Origin: Prevotella sp. E13-27
Lineage (GTDB): Bacteria > Bacteroidota > Bacteroidia > Bacteroidales > Bacteroidaceae
Length of the DNA: 64,000 bases
Direction of reading: 5' to 3'
Assembly: GCF_023217965.1 (NCBI RefSeq)
Contig: NZ_JALPSC010000002.1
Coordinates: 186,001 to 250,000 of the forward strand
Shown here: positions 16,709 to 26,683 of the stretch, piece after piece
Position numbering within the stretch: position 1 is the first letter of the stretch
Layout of the letters: the number at the start of each line of letters is the position of its first letter
Translations under genes and position numbers: made by a program
Notes under the pieces: model-generated
What the model saw: the letters and a program-made list of their open reading frames with translations, nothing else
What the model was told of the DNA's origin: nothing
Database searches by the model: none

Positions 16709-17144
16709 GAGAATATTCGTTCACTGTACGGCTAGCTGGCAGAAAACGACTACGGAGGCCTCACTGAGGGCTGAGTTCAAAAAAAACGGATGGAAGAATC
16801 CTGGATACCATTATGTGATAATGCCTGATGGCAGCGTGATCAACATGCTCGATGAAAGCCTGGTGGCTAATGGAGTGAAAGGCTATAATGCTACCAGTGT
16901 TCATGTGGCATGGGTAGGAGGTATCGACAAGCAGCACCCTAACGGTATCGACAATAGGACACAGGAACAGAAACAGACGCTGATAGGGATACTGACGGTG
17001 CTGAGGAAAAGGTATCCGGATGCTCAGATCATGGGACATCGTGATATTTCGCCGGACAAGAACGGGAACGGTATCGTGGATCCATGGGAAAGGATCAAGG
17101 AATGTCCGTGCTTTGACGCAATGATCGAGTATGCTGATCTATAG
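16695..17144 (+). CDS. Phage endolysin, N-acetylmuramoyl-L-alanine amidase (Amidase_2 type)
   Basis: The 149-residue protein hydrolyses the amide bond between muramic acid and the stem peptide of peptidoglycan. Zinc-ligand motifs of the Amidase_2/PGRP fold are visible: the N-terminal FVHCTASW, the central PGYHYVIMPDGS, and the C-terminal MGHRDISPDKNGNG followed by a Cys-containing CPCFD. No signal peptide is present, so export would need a holin or other phage factor, which is not seen in the window. It is the last + strand gene of the prophage and overlaps the end of the convergent integrase gene by six bases. Confidence 0.88.
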   Translation: MRKIKRIFVHCTASWQKTTTEASLRAEFKKNGWKNPGYHYVIMPDGSVINMLDESLVANGVKGYNATSVHVAWVGGIDKQHPNGIDNRTQEQKQTLIGILTVLRKRYPDAQIMGHRDISPDKNGNGIVDPWERIKECPCFDAMIEYADL

Positions 17145-18284
17145 GAAACTGTCAAAGGCATGAACGCCTTCTGAACGTACTTCATCGACTACATGGGCGT
17201 AGATAAGCGTCATGCGTAACGAGGAATGACCGAGAATATTCTGCAATGTCAGGATATCTCGGTTTTTCTGGTAAAAAAGGGTGGCAAAGGTATGGCGGCC
17301 AGCCTTGCAGCTTATAGGCTTGTCAATCTTGGCATCGGTACAGATGGATCTGATCTTCCTGTTTATGGTCTGGCTCTTCGCAAAACGCTCTATCAGGAGA
17401 CCTTTTGACCGGCCTCCTTTATAATACTCTACAAGTTTCAATGCAGGAGCGGAAAGGGGTACACAGACATTCAGACGTGTCTTCCCGCGCGTATAGTGGA
17501 TCTCGTTGTTACGGATGTCGTCAATCTTCAAGCGTAGGGCATCACCTATATGAAGGGAGGTGAAACACATGAAAAGGAAAAACCTGAGACATTGGAGATC
17601 CAGTCCGGAATATTGATTCGAGTTGTACAGGTCGATAAGGCGTTTAAGCTCTGGTTCTGTCAGGTAAATGATCTTGCTCTTCGGGTGGCGGATCTTGATG
17701 GACTTGAAAGGATTGTCCTGGATATAACCGGCACGATCGGCAGCGTTCACATACGTCTTAAGACATGAGATATTCTTCCATACGGTTGCTTCCTGATTAC
17801 CGATCTTACGGAGCCAGGAGGCAAAGCCATGTATCATTTGTGGCGTGATCTCATGGAAGGCAAGACCGGCACGGTAGGAACGGAGCTTCGCTAGGACGGC
17901 AGAATGCTGACGGCAGGTATTCAGGGCTAGTGTACGGCTCTCGATCTTCTGTAGGGCTTCTATGAAGTCATAGAAATCTTTGTAGTCCCTGGGACTGTTG
18001 TACTGCCTGAAAAAACTTTCTTTCGTGAGTTTCTGATGCCTGAGCCTTGCAGTAACCAGAACATCACTTATACGTGCGCGCGTGTCTTCTATTATTAAAT
18101 TACGGTCTTTAACGTCCTGACTACGGCCACGGATCTTCTCTGACTGAGGATCCCACTCTGAGGAACTGACACTGAGTTTGATGGGGACACGGACCTTTTC
18201 ACGGCTGCAATAGAAAACAGCATATAAGGGTGACTTACCATTCTTACCTTCCTCTGGACGCTTGATGATTCGAATAACTGCCAT
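17139..18284 (-). CDS. Phage tyrosine integrase, 381 aa
   Basis: Site-specific recombinase of the Bacteroidetes phage/ICE type. An N-terminal SAM-like core-binding domain (about residues 100-185) is followed by the catalytic domain. Visible catalytic residues are K327 and R330 (CKAGRHTFAT), H353 (LGHSSLRMT) and the nucleophile Y362 (LIYAHV). The position usually held by the first catalytic Arg (G-L-R-I/F-S-D) reads SLHIGD, giving H245. Several Bacteroidetes element integrases, such as that of CTnDOT, also lack this Arg. The gene is convergent with the endolysin gene and is adjacent to tRNA-Phe, the likely attachment site. It lies at the right end of the prophage. Confidence 0.92.
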   Translation of the reverse strand: MAVIRIIKRPEEGKNGKSPLYAVFYCSREKVRVPIKLSVSSSEWDPQSEKIRGRSQDVKDRNLIIEDTRARISDVLVTARLRHQKLTKESFFRQYNSPRDYKDFYDFIEALQKIESRTLALNTCRQHSAVLAKLRSYRAGLAFHEITPQMIHGFASWLRKIGNQEATVWKNISCLKTYVNAADRAGYIQDNPFKSIKIRHPKSKIIYLTEPELKRLIDLYNSNQYSGLDLQCLRFFLFMCFTSLHIGDALRLKIDDIRNNEIHYTRGKTRLNVCVPLSAPALKLVEYYKGGRSKGLLIERFAKSQTINRKIRSICTDAKIDKPISCKAGRHTFATLFYQKNRDILTLQNILGHSSLRMTLIYAHVVDEVRSEGVHAFDSFL

Positions 18285-18404
18285 ATCTTGTGCCTATTTT
18301 GTGACGATTTTAACTTCCAAGAATTGCCTTGTGCCTACAAAAATTACAAAATCTTATTGAGAAGGCAAACAGGCGAAAATTCTCAGAACCCCCTAAAACA
18401 GGAA

Positions 18405-18437
18405 AATCCCGCTCGGTCCGAAGACTTTCGCGGGATT
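18405..18437 (-). terminator. Candidate intrinsic terminator for tRNA-Phe
   Basis: AATCCCGC (18405-18412) and GCGGGATT (18430-18437) form a perfect 8-bp stem with a 17-base loop. It lies 17 bp after the 3' end of tRNA-Phe on the - strand and is followed there by TTTTCCTGTTTT. The 170 bp between the integrase and the tRNA hold no gene. Confidence 0.55.
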
Positions 18438-18454
18438 CATAATGAAAGGAGGAG

Positions 18455-18500
18455 TGGTACCTCCAGGAATCGAACCGGGGACACACGGATTTTCAGTCCG
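18455..18500. other. Probable prophage attachment site (right end) in the 3' part of tRNA-Phe
   Basis: The integrase gene faces the 3' half of the tRNA-Phe gene with only 170 bp between them, the usual arrangement when a tyrosine integrase uses the tRNA 3' end as attB. The matching copy should lie at the left phage end outside the window, so the exact core cannot be drawn here. Confidence 0.35.
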
Positions 18501-18527
18501 ATGCTCTACCAACTGAGCTAAGGCACC
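18455..18527 (-). tRNA. tRNA-Phe (GAA anticodon)
   Basis: The 73-nt gene folds as a standard cloverleaf on the - strand. The acceptor stem is GGTGCCT/AGGTACC with one G-T pair, the anticodon loop is ACTGAAAAT with GAA, and the T-loop is GGTTCGATTCC. CCA is not encoded. A promoter with both boxes lies upstream. Confidence 0.96.
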
Positions 18528-18561
18528 ATTATTTTCAATACAATCCTTTCGTTTGCGGGTG

Positions 18562-18593
18562 CAAAGGTACTAATAAAAAAATAATCAGCCAAA
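18562..18593 (-). promoter_or_regulatory. Promoter of tRNA-Phe
   Basis: On the - strand TTTG (18590-18593) is followed after exactly 20 bp by TACCTTTG (18562-18569), a full match to the Bacteroidetes -33/-7 pattern. The -7 box ends 34 bp before the tRNA 5' end. Confidence 0.8.
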
Positions 18594-18611
18594 TTTTTGA
18601 CTGATTATTTT
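18578..18611 (-). terminator. Terminator of the 821-aa exported-protein gene
   Basis: AAAATAATCAG (18578-18588) and CTGATTATTTT (18601-18611) form an 11-bp stem followed by a T run on the - strand. It lies 50 bp after the stop codon of the gene ending at 18662. It overlaps the -33 box of the tRNA-Phe promoter. Confidence 0.65.
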
Positions 18612-18661
18612 GTTTTACAATTAAAAATATGTTATGCTATTTGACATTATACGATATCTTT

Positions 18662-21127
18662 TTATCGTGTACTGTATTCTTGGTATGACGATGTCCAAAT
18701 TCTTGTGACGGTGTTTGTACCGCATGTAACGTTCAAGTAGTTTGAATGGATGGGACTGCCTCCACCACGAGGGTAGATTACAAACCATCGGCTGTAGCTT
18801 GACATTAGATGACTCCAAAAATTGAAGTTGTATGAATAGCTGTACTCTCTGTCGCTTGGATGCCATGCATTCAGACTGGATAGATTCCATGCACTAATGG
18901 AAGAATCATGAACTACTTTTTCCATCCAGAAACTGCCATTTACGTCTTCATCGAATGTAACTTTGGCGTTGTACTGTGTATGTGTTTCCTGTTCGTTATT
19001 ATCGTTTGTTACCGTCTCCGTCTTGTTGACCTTTACATTCTCTACTCGTGGGTTACTGATTGTAACTGATGGTGGGGTGTCATAGCGAATGGTATATTTG
19101 GCAGATTCTCCATAGAATAATTCTAATTCATTTGTTTTTTTGTTGCGTTTCTTTGCATACAATCCAATTGTGGCATCGAGTTCGGCAACAAAGTTATTAT
19201 AGTCCTTCCTCATTGCAGCCTCACTGCTCCTCAAATAATATGTTGCATTCTGGGGAGTAGTGTTGATGCTATTGAATTTCCCGATTATATCAATATAACC
19301 ATCAGCCAATACTCTGAATAGTCCCCATTCCTCGATGTCCTCTGTATTGTTAAGTTTTGCTTTAATACCGATGTACATGCGGTTTGGTTCTTGTGGATAG
19401 CTGTCATTTGTGACGTATTTTGCACCGTTACTAGTAACGCTCTGTAACAGGGCTGGACAGTAGCCCAGTGGAATGGCTGGCGTAGCACGCATGGTAACAC
19501 CGGCTATTTTGACAATGGGATAGGCTGTCAGTTGCTGGGACTTTGGTATATTGCTGAATGTATATTCAAAAGTGCTGTTTGCCTTGTTGTGCTCACCAGT
19601 ATAGTCTGCAGTCTGTATTATGTTGTCATCGGAGTCATAGAGTGCCATGCCGATGATAGGTGAAAACAGCGTATTGCGCTCTACATTTAGTGTCACCTTC
19701 ATGTCTGTGAAAAGATCTTTCTGGCTACCTGGTTGGAACGTAGGTAGTAAATAATCCTTTCTGATGGACGTTTTAAAACGTTTGGGAGTAGTTGAACCTT
19801 TAGCATTCTTGCCAAGCAGGCTGAGTTTTGCAAAGGTGGAAACTTCGCTTGTACGGAATGTCTCTGCCTGTGTGTCTTTGATAGCATCGTAAATGCCCGT
19901 GTCAAACAAACTGATAGCGTCAAAACTAAATGTGGCTTCCTCCCTTACACCGAATACTGGTGTGATTCCGATGCCTGTTGACGAACCGTTCACCGATAGC
20001 ATCACTTCAGGCACAAGCCCTACTTCCACAGCTCCCTCCAATGAAAGTGAGGCTAAGTTAAGTTCGGCATCGCTTGAATGTGTCGGTACAAGGCGTAAGC
20101 TTTCGTTCTCATAGACAATGGCAAGTCTGTCGGTACGCTCATAGCTGGCATTAAAGCCAAATCCTACCTTGCCCTCAGCTTCGGCATAGCCGTAGAGCGT
20201 TAACTGCGGCTCGAACCATAGTATCTTGCTCAATATGGGATTGGGGAACGATAATTTCCCTATTTTTACAGTGTGTCCTATCTGGCGTCGTCCTGTGCTC
20301 ACCTCTTTTTCCACTTCTGCCTGAAAGGATAGTTCAGCTTCCGTGTTCATTCTGAACTCTAGTTTCAAATAGATGGGGTCTTTCCATGAAGTCTTGCGTA
20401 TGGTTGCTTGTAGATGTGCATTGTTCTTTACAGAGGCACTAGCTTTCAACTTGCCCTTTTCCCATTCTCCTTCCAGTTTTTTGTCCCAAAGCTCTTTGTT
20501 GATGTTTGCTTCAGCGCGTCTAATTGCATTTGTGTTGTTTGGTATTGAAGTTTCATCACCATTGACTGTGCCATAGTAGAGTATTTGATCGAAAATTTCG
20601 TCCAGAGTAGCACCCTCGCACTCATACTGTATTCCGTTGCTGTTGGCAGTAATGGCTGTCACGCGTGCCATGATTCCATTGGCAAATGCTGTACATTCAG
20701 GCGTGGCGACTACTACATTGCCTTTTTGGGGGCGTAGGCTTTCTGGTGTTGATAGCAGCATGGTGAAGTGCAGCGTGTCAGCTTTCATTATATAAGGCAA
20801 ATGCTCTTCAGTGAGCATGAAGACATCTTTGTTGATGATTGTTTCGAGAGCAGTAAATCCGACACTGTCCACAGCTTCGATGGGGATACGGTATACACTG
20901 TCTTGAGTCCAGATGAGTTGTGCTACGATGTGGTCGCAAAAGACACTATCTTGTCCGACAACTTTCACGTCGGTATAGGTTATGCTGTCAACGTCGTGGA
21001 AATGAAATGCATTGAAGTCGCCGTCATTGCGATAGATGAAAAATGCGTCTTGTTGTCCTTGGGCGACAACGTTCGTCACTGTGCTGAGCAAAGCAACAAA
21101 CATAAGAATAAAATGCCTTGCTTTCAT
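18662..21127 (-). CDS. Exported protein of unknown function, 821 aa
   Basis: A signal peptide is evident at residues 1-22 (HFILMFVALLSTVTNVVAQ), so the protein is exported. Residues 25-95 contain two FxxVDSITYT/AVDSVGFT-like segments, a pattern common in Bacteroidales surface proteins. The central part is beta-rich, with alternating KLEFRMNTEAELSFQAEVE-type strands. The C-terminal 100 residues include KVTFDEDVNGSFWMEK and do not show a clear secretion-system sorting tail. No catalytic motif is recognised. Its start overlaps the stop of the upstream 164-aa gene by four bases (ATGA), so the two are translationally coupled and probably act together at the cell envelope. Confidence 0.7.
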   Translation of the reverse strand: MKARHFILMFVALLSTVTNVVAQGQQDAFFIYRNDGDFNAFHFHDVDSITYTDVKVVGQDSVFCDHIVAQLIWTQDSVYRIPIEAVDSVGFTALETIINKDVFMLTEEHLPYIMKADTLHFTMLLSTPESLRPQKGNVVVATPECTAFANGIMARVTAITANSNGIQYECEGATLDEIFDQILYYGTVNGDETSIPNNTNAIRRAEANINKELWDKKLEGEWEKGKLKASASVKNNAHLQATIRKTSWKDPIYLKLEFRMNTEAELSFQAEVEKEVSTGRRQIGHTVKIGKLSFPNPILSKILWFEPQLTLYGYAEAEGKVGFGFNASYERTDRLAIVYENESLRLVPTHSSDAELNLASLSLEGAVEVGLVPEVMLSVNGSSTGIGITPVFGVREEATFSFDAISLFDTGIYDAIKDTQAETFRTSEVSTFAKLSLLGKNAKGSTTPKRFKTSIRKDYLLPTFQPGSQKDLFTDMKVTLNVERNTLFSPIIGMALYDSDDNIIQTADYTGEHNKANSTFEYTFSNIPKSQQLTAYPIVKIAGVTMRATPAIPLGYCPALLQSVTSNGAKYVTNDSYPQEPNRMYIGIKAKLNNTEDIEEWGLFRVLADGYIDIIGKFNSINTTPQNATYYLRSSEAAMRKDYNNFVAELDATIGLYAKKRNKKTNELELFYGESAKYTIRYDTPPSVTISNPRVENVKVNKTETVTNDNNEQETHTQYNAKVTFDEDVNGSFWMEKVVHDSSISAWNLSSLNAWHPSDREYSYSYNFNFWSHLMSSYSRWFVIYPRGGGSPIHSNYLNVTCGTNTVTRIWTSSYQEYSTR

Positions 21128-21618
21128 CGTTTCGCTATTTTGTGGGTGATACCATTTACAGTGACAAGATATACTCCTATGGGGAGACTACCCAAGTTGA
21201 AAGCGTATTCACCGTCGGTGGCTATCTGACGAATCAGAACAGGTGTGCTGTTAGCGGTGTGTAGTTCTACGATGCTTCCAGCATGGAGTTTTGGGAACAT
21301 CAGTACATTACCGTCGAATTGAAAGTTGACTTCTTTTTTTGAACTGTCGGTGCTAATGTCGAATATACTGTTGACTTCCTGTATTTCATGGGTAAGACGT
21401 AGGATGTCGGAACGCTTGTATGATACTTGAAGCGTTGCCGTTGTTACCAATAGCTCAGTGTCGTTGAATTGCAGACGCGGTTTCTCAGCCAAGGCATAAG
21501 CCACTTTAGTACCGTCTTTTGCTTGAATAACAAGACACATCATTTGTTTTGCTGTAGATGGTATGGCCACCAAGCAAAGCAACGATAGAAAAATTAGGAT
21601 TCTTCGTTTCATTGTCAT
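21124..21618 (-). CDS. Small exported protein with a sorting-domain-like C-terminus, 164 aa
   Basis: A signal peptide is visible at residues 1-23 (MKRRILIFLSLLCLVAIPST after the first three residues). The middle part has the LIQAKDGTKVAYALAEKP-like and LRLTHEIQEVNSI segments seen in Bacteroidales surface proteins. The C-terminal 70 residues end in GVYLVTVNGITHKIAKR, resembling the type A sorting domain used by type IX secretion (pattern GxYxVxVxxxxxKxxx). The gene overlaps the following 821-aa gene by four bases. The sorting-domain assignment is by eye and tentative. No other T9SS component is present in the window. Confidence 0.65.
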   Translation of the reverse strand: MTMKRRILIFLSLLCLVAIPSTAKQMMCLVIQAKDGTKVAYALAEKPRLQFNDTELLVTTATLQVSYKRSDILRLTHEIQEVNSIFDISTDSSKKEVNFQFDGNVLMFPKLHAGSIVELHTANSTPVLIRQIATDGEYAFNLGSLPIGVYLVTVNGITHKIAKR

Positions 21619-21700
21619 AGGTTTTTATTGATTGTTTTATACAACAATATACTAATGGAGCGGCTCCGTATCAATGTCAATAATCTAAACCGCATTTGTA

Positions 21701-21728
21701 AAACAGACTGGGCAGACGCCCAGCCTGT

Positions 21729-21730
<2 letters not shown>
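21701..21730 (-). terminator. Terminator of the sppA-lpxK-PNP-thiL operon
   Basis: AAACAG and CTGGGC (21701-21713) pair with GCCCAG and CTGTTT (21718-21730) around an AGAC loop, with one A-C mismatch. The hairpin overlaps the thiL stop codon and is followed by TTTTAC on the - strand. Confidence 0.7.
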
Positions 21731-22826
<1,096 letters not shown>

Positions 22827-22856
22827 TATTATATTAAAGAGGTGAGGGGACAAAAT

Positions 22857-23732
22857 CTACTTTTTCCAGTTCTCTGTTGGGTGACTGGTGTCAAACTTTT
22901 CTTTTTTGTCGCTATTTACTTTTTCAGAGCGGATAATCATCTCGCGCATGATTTCTGTCATGATGGGTTGTGCCTTGTCAGCAGATTCCTGTACCTCTTC
23001 GTGGCTTACCTCGACAGGATTGTCGAAGCCACCAAGATCTGTTACAACAGAAATGCCGAATGTGCGAATGCCGCAATGGTGTGCAACGATTACCTCAGGA
23101 ACTGTTGACATGCCTACTGTGTCGCCTCCGAGAGTGCGATACATGCGGTATTCGGCAGGAGTCTCAAAGGTAGGTCCCTGTACACCCATATATACACCGT
23201 ATTGCAGGCGAATCTTCTTTTCGCGTGCAATCTGACTTGCTAACTTGATGAGTGATGTGTCGTAGGTCTCGTGCATGTCAGGAAAACGTGGACCTGTTGG
23301 GAAGTTCTTTCCGCGCAGAGGATGCTCTGGGAAGAAGTTGATGTGATCGGTGATAACCATTAGGTCACCAATCTTAAAGCCAGGGTTCATGCCACCGGCA
23401 GCATTGCTGACAAAGAGTGTCTTGATGCCCAGCTCATACATTACTCGAACAGGAAATGTCACTTCCTTCATTGAGTAACCCTCATAGTAGTGGAAGCGTC
23501 CTTTCATGGCCATTATGTCTATACCGCCTAACTTTCCAAAGATGAGCATTCCGCTATGACCTTCAACTGTAGATACAGGGAAGTTCGGAATTTCTGCATA
23601 TGGAATTTCTAATTTGTCGGTTATCTCAGAAGCTAATTGTCCGAGACCCGTTCCCAGAATTATGGCTGTCTTTGGATTTGTCGTCATCCTTTGTTTTAGC
23701 CAGGATGCTGTTTCTTGAATTTTTTCGTACAT
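22857..23732 (-). CDS. Purine-nucleoside phosphorylase (PNP, trimeric family)
   Basis: The enzyme cleaves purine nucleosides with phosphate, for purine salvage. Family motifs visible are ILGTGLGQLA near the N-terminus, NFPVSTVEGHSG, GRFHYYEGY, the conserved VSNAAGGMNPGF, GPTFETPAEYRMYRTLG and VTDLGGFDNPVEVSHEEV. Length (291) is normal, with a short charged C-terminal tail. The start at 23732 (MYEKIQETASWLK) matches the usual N-terminus, although it lies 107 bp inside the end of the upstream lpxK frame. The gene is followed by thiL 30 bp downstream. Confidence 0.92.
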   Translation of the reverse strand: MYEKIQETASWLKQRMTTNPKTAIILGTGLGQLASEITDKLEIPYAEIPNFPVSTVEGHSGMLIFGKLGGIDIMAMKGRFHYYEGYSMKEVTFPVRVMYELGIKTLFVSNAAGGMNPGFKIGDLMVITDHINFFPEHPLRGKNFPTGPRFPDMHETYDTSLIKLASQIAREKKIRLQYGVYMGVQGPTFETPAEYRMYRTLGGDTVGMSTVPEVIVAHHCGIRTFGISVVTDLGGFDNPVEVSHEEVQESADKAQPIMTEIMREMIIRSEKVNSDKKEKFDTSHPTENWKK

Positions 23733-24783
23733 AGCTGATAATCTTTTCGTTAAACACTTCTTCTTGCTCCAGCAAGAACTTTATTTTCACAGGTAAAGAG
23801 TATATGTTGTCTTTTATCTCTTTGCTCAATCCCTTGGTATCGTTTATTCTGACAGCATCTTTTTCCGTCGTTATAACAATCTTTGGGGATGGCATGTTTG
23901 CAAAAGTTTCATTGATGAGCTGAACGTCATCGTCATTGAACTCATGATGATCAGGGAACCTGAGTGGCGTTAAGTTTTTAACGTATGGCTTCAGGTCTTC
24001 CCTCAATTGCCGTGGTGATGCTATTCCTGTCAGCAGTAAGACGTGTTCGTCGCTGCCAATGCTGTTAAGTTCGCGTGTGCTACCATTATATAAGTGCTTA
24101 AGGTCATCGTATGCAAGCTTTGTGAAAAAGAGGTCCTGATAGGGGAAAAGGTCCATTGCTTTCGTTACCACTCTGAACTCCATAGGGCGCAGAGCGTCAG
24201 GACACTTTGTGATGATGACTATGTCTGCACGGTTCTTGCCGCTCAGTGGTTCGCGTAGACGACCGGCAGGCAATAGCTTGTCATAGATGATGAGACGATG
24301 ATAGTCAACGAGTAGGATGTTTATGCCAGGCTTTACATAACGGTGCTGAAAGGCATCGTCGAGAAGAATGACATCTATCTTCTTATCGCTATCCATGAGT
24401 GTCTCAATACCATGAACCCTTTTCGCATCAACAGCAACTGTCACTTTGGGGAACTTTTGCTTCATTTGGAAAGGCTCGTCACCAATATCGGTCATGATGG
24501 TGTTCGCATCAGCAACAATATAGCCTTTTGTTCTACGTTTATAGCCACGACTGAGCACTGCCACATTAAATCTATCTTTCAGAAGACGTATGAGGTATTC
24601 CACATGAGGCGTTTTTCCTGTTCCTCCAACAGTAATGTTGCCTACTGAGATGACAGGTATGTCGAAGGCGCGACTTTTGAGAACTCCCACATCGAAAAGA
24701 AAGTTCCTAAAGCCTATAATACATCCATAGAGCCAGCTTAATGGCTTTAGCCATTCGTTGATCTTGATGAAATCGCCTTCCAT
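23626..24783 (-). CDS. lpxK: Tetraacyldisaccharide 4'-kinase LpxK, 385 aa
   Basis: LpxK phosphorylates the lipid A disaccharide at the 4' position on the inner face of the cytoplasmic membrane. Motifs include the membrane-associated N-terminus (LSWLYGCIIGFRNFLFDVG), the Walker A-like GNITVGGTGKTPHVEYLI, LSRGYKRRTKG, the GDEPFQMKQ segment, and ILLDDAFQHR with the catalytic DDAFQHR. The C-terminal tail runs 107 bp into the PNP gene in another frame. That tail is Lys/Ser/Asn-rich and looks poorly constrained. The gene lies 51 bp after sppA in the same operon. Confidence 0.93.
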   Translation of the reverse strand: MEGDFIKINEWLKPLSWLYGCIIGFRNFLFDVGVLKSRAFDIPVISVGNITVGGTGKTPHVEYLIRLLKDRFNVAVLSRGYKRRTKGYIVADANTIMTDIGDEPFQMKQKFPKVTVAVDAKRVHGIETLMDSDKKIDVILLDDAFQHRYVKPGINILLVDYHRLIIYDKLLPAGRLREPLSGKNRADIVIITKCPDALRPMEFRVVTKAMDLFPYQDLFFTKLAYDDLKHLYNGSTRELNSIGSDEHVLLLTGIASPRQLREDLKPYVKNLTPLRFPDHHEFNDDDVQLINETFANMPSPKIVITTEKDAVRINDTKGLSKEIKDNIYSLPVKIKFLLEQEEVFNEKIISYVRKNSRNSILAKTKDDDKSKDSHNSGNGSRTISF

Positions 24784-24834
24784 TTTAGTTGCCTATTTCG
24801 AGTCGTTGTTATGATGAGGTAACAATACTATAGT

Positions 24835-26622
24835 TTATCGAATGGTTGTCGTAAATGGCAATCTTGCCTGCAGACGGTTGCGCTGTTGGTCGAGACGCAT
24901 CTCCATGATTGGCTCGTAGAAGTCGCCAAGGATTGTGCGCAACTGGCTGTCAAGATAAGAGCCTTTTTCGTCTTTCTTGAAGAGGTTGTCCATCCAGTCT
25001 TCCTGACCAGGATAAGCAGTGGTGTAGTATTTCTCACTCTTTGCGAGTTCAGCAGCCTTCTTGATAGCGTCATCGAGTGAACCAAGCTGATCAACAAGCT
25101 TTATGTTGATGGCATCAGATGCCAGCCATACGCGACCTTGAGCAATAGTATGAACCTCATCGCGGCTCATCTTGCGTCCCTGTGCAACAATGCTGAGGAA
25201 TTTTTCGTAGCCACGGTCCACATAATGTTGCATGTGGAGTAGCTCAGCCTCATTTTCCTTGCTGAAAACGAGATTGTCCTCATAGTCTGTGAAGCGGTTA
25301 GTCTTCACACCGTCGAAGGTTATTCCTAACTTGTCTGTTGCAAGTCCTGTGAGATTTGGAATAAGACCGAATATACCTATAGAGCCTGTAAGTGTGGTTG
25401 GCTCAGCTACGATGTAGTTAGCACCAGCACTAATCATGTAGCCACCAGAAGCAGCCAAACCGCCCATAGATACCACCACTGGCTTCTTCGCTTTAAGGAG
25501 TTCTATTGCATGCCATATCTGTTCAGATGCAATTGCACTTCCGCCAGGAGAATTGACTCTTAAAACAACTGCCTTGATGTCGTCATCGTCAGCAAGTTCT
25601 GCAATATCTTCAACGGTCTTGTTGCCAACGATAGAATGGCTTGGGAAAAGTCCGCCGGCATTAGAGTCTATTATTTCGCCGTAAGCATAATAGATGGCAA
25701 TCTCATCACCTTTCTCTTTCTTTTTCGCATCAACGCCAGCCATGTCTGAAAGCAGCAACTGGTTAATATCGTCATCATCGTCAATACCAAGTTTAGCTTT
25801 CACTACAGTCTTTATTTCTTCTGGATACATGAGCTTGTCCACAAGGTGAGCCTTAATGTAGTCATTTGCATCAGCAAAGGCGATTATGCTGTCGCTGGCA
25901 AGCTGGTTTAGTTGCTCAGTGCTAACCTTACGACTGTCTGCTATGTCTTTCAGCATGTGTTTCCACACGCCCTGAAGGTAAGCTGTTCGCTGCTCGCGGT
26001 CATCGTCGCTCATGTCCTTACGTGTCACGCTCTCAATGGCACTCTTGTATTTTCCTACACGTGTTGCCTGCATTTTAATGCCAAGCTTTTCATATAGACC
26101 AGTCATATACTGACTTTTACCTCCAAGACCCTTGAAGTCAATCATGCCAGTAGTGTTGAGGAATACAGAGTCAGCTACAGATGCTACATAATAGCTCATT
26201 TGCATGTATTGGTCGGCATATGCAATAATCCATTTGCCACTCTTCTTGAACTCTACCAAGGCGTCACGAAGCTGCTGTGCTGACGCAGGAGCATCGAACG
26301 ACAAGAGACCTCCTTCAAGATAGATACCTTTAATATCTTCATTGTCTTTTGCCTTGTTTATAGCGCAGATAAGTTCGTCAAGTCCCATCTGCTCTGTGTT
26401 ATCGTTTCCTAATAATGAGGAGAAAGGATTGTTATCCTCTGAACGTTCCTGCAGAATGCCACTCAGTTTGATAACGAATACCGAGTTGTCTTTAACTTGA
26501 GTAGAAGCAGATTCACTAGCAATCATACCTACAATGGAAATCATAAACATGATTCCTGAAATCACCGATAGAAGAACGATACCACAGATTGTGGCAAGCG
26601 TGTATTTGAAAAATTCTTTCAT
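24835..26622 (-). CDS. sppA: Signal peptide peptidase SppA (67-kDa type), 595 aa
   Basis: This membrane-bound serine protease digests signal peptides left after export. One N-terminal transmembrane segment is visible (residues about 10-33). Two tandem Clp/crotonase-like domains follow. The N-terminal domain carries the general-base Lys in a TRVGKYKSAIE segment. The C-terminal domain carries RVNSPGGSAIASEQIW and MGGLAASGGYMISAGA, with the nucleophilic Ser in AASGGYMIS. Length is normal for the long form. It is the first gene of the sppA-lpxK-PNP-thiL operon and has a promoter about 30 bp upstream. Confidence 0.93.
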   Translation of the reverse strand: MKEFFKYTLATICGIVLLSVISGIMFMISIVGMIASESASTQVKDNSVFVIKLSGILQERSEDNNPFSSLLGNDNTEQMGLDELICAINKAKDNEDIKGIYLEGGLLSFDAPASAQQLRDALVEFKKSGKWIIAYADQYMQMSYYVASVADSVFLNTTGMIDFKGLGGKSQYMTGLYEKLGIKMQATRVGKYKSAIESVTRKDMSDDDREQRTAYLQGVWKHMLKDIADSRKVSTEQLNQLASDSIIAFADANDYIKAHLVDKLMYPEEIKTVVKAKLGIDDDDDINQLLLSDMAGVDAKKKEKGDEIAIYYAYGEIIDSNAGGLFPSHSIVGNKTVEDIAELADDDDIKAVVLRVNSPGGSAIASEQIWHAIELLKAKKPVVVSMGGLAASGGYMISAGANYIVAEPTTLTGSIGIFGLIPNLTGLATDKLGITFDGVKTNRFTDYEDNLVFSKENEAELLHMQHYVDRGYEKFLSIVAQGRKMSRDEVHTIAQGRVWLASDAINIKLVDQLGSLDDAIKKAAELAKSEKYYTTAYPGQEDWMDNLFKKDEKGSYLDSQLRTILGDFYEPIMEMRLDQQRNRLQARLPFTTTIR

Positions 26623-26651
26623 GGGTTAATAATAATTGTGTTATTTCGTGG

Positions 26652-26683
26652 CAAAGTTAATATAAATATGTAATAAAAGCAAG
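26652..26683 (-). promoter_or_regulatory. Promoter of the sppA operon
   Basis: On the - strand CTTG (26680-26683, one base off TTTG) is followed after 20 bp by TAACTTTG (26652-26659). The -7 box is about 30 bp before the sppA start. Confidence 0.65.
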
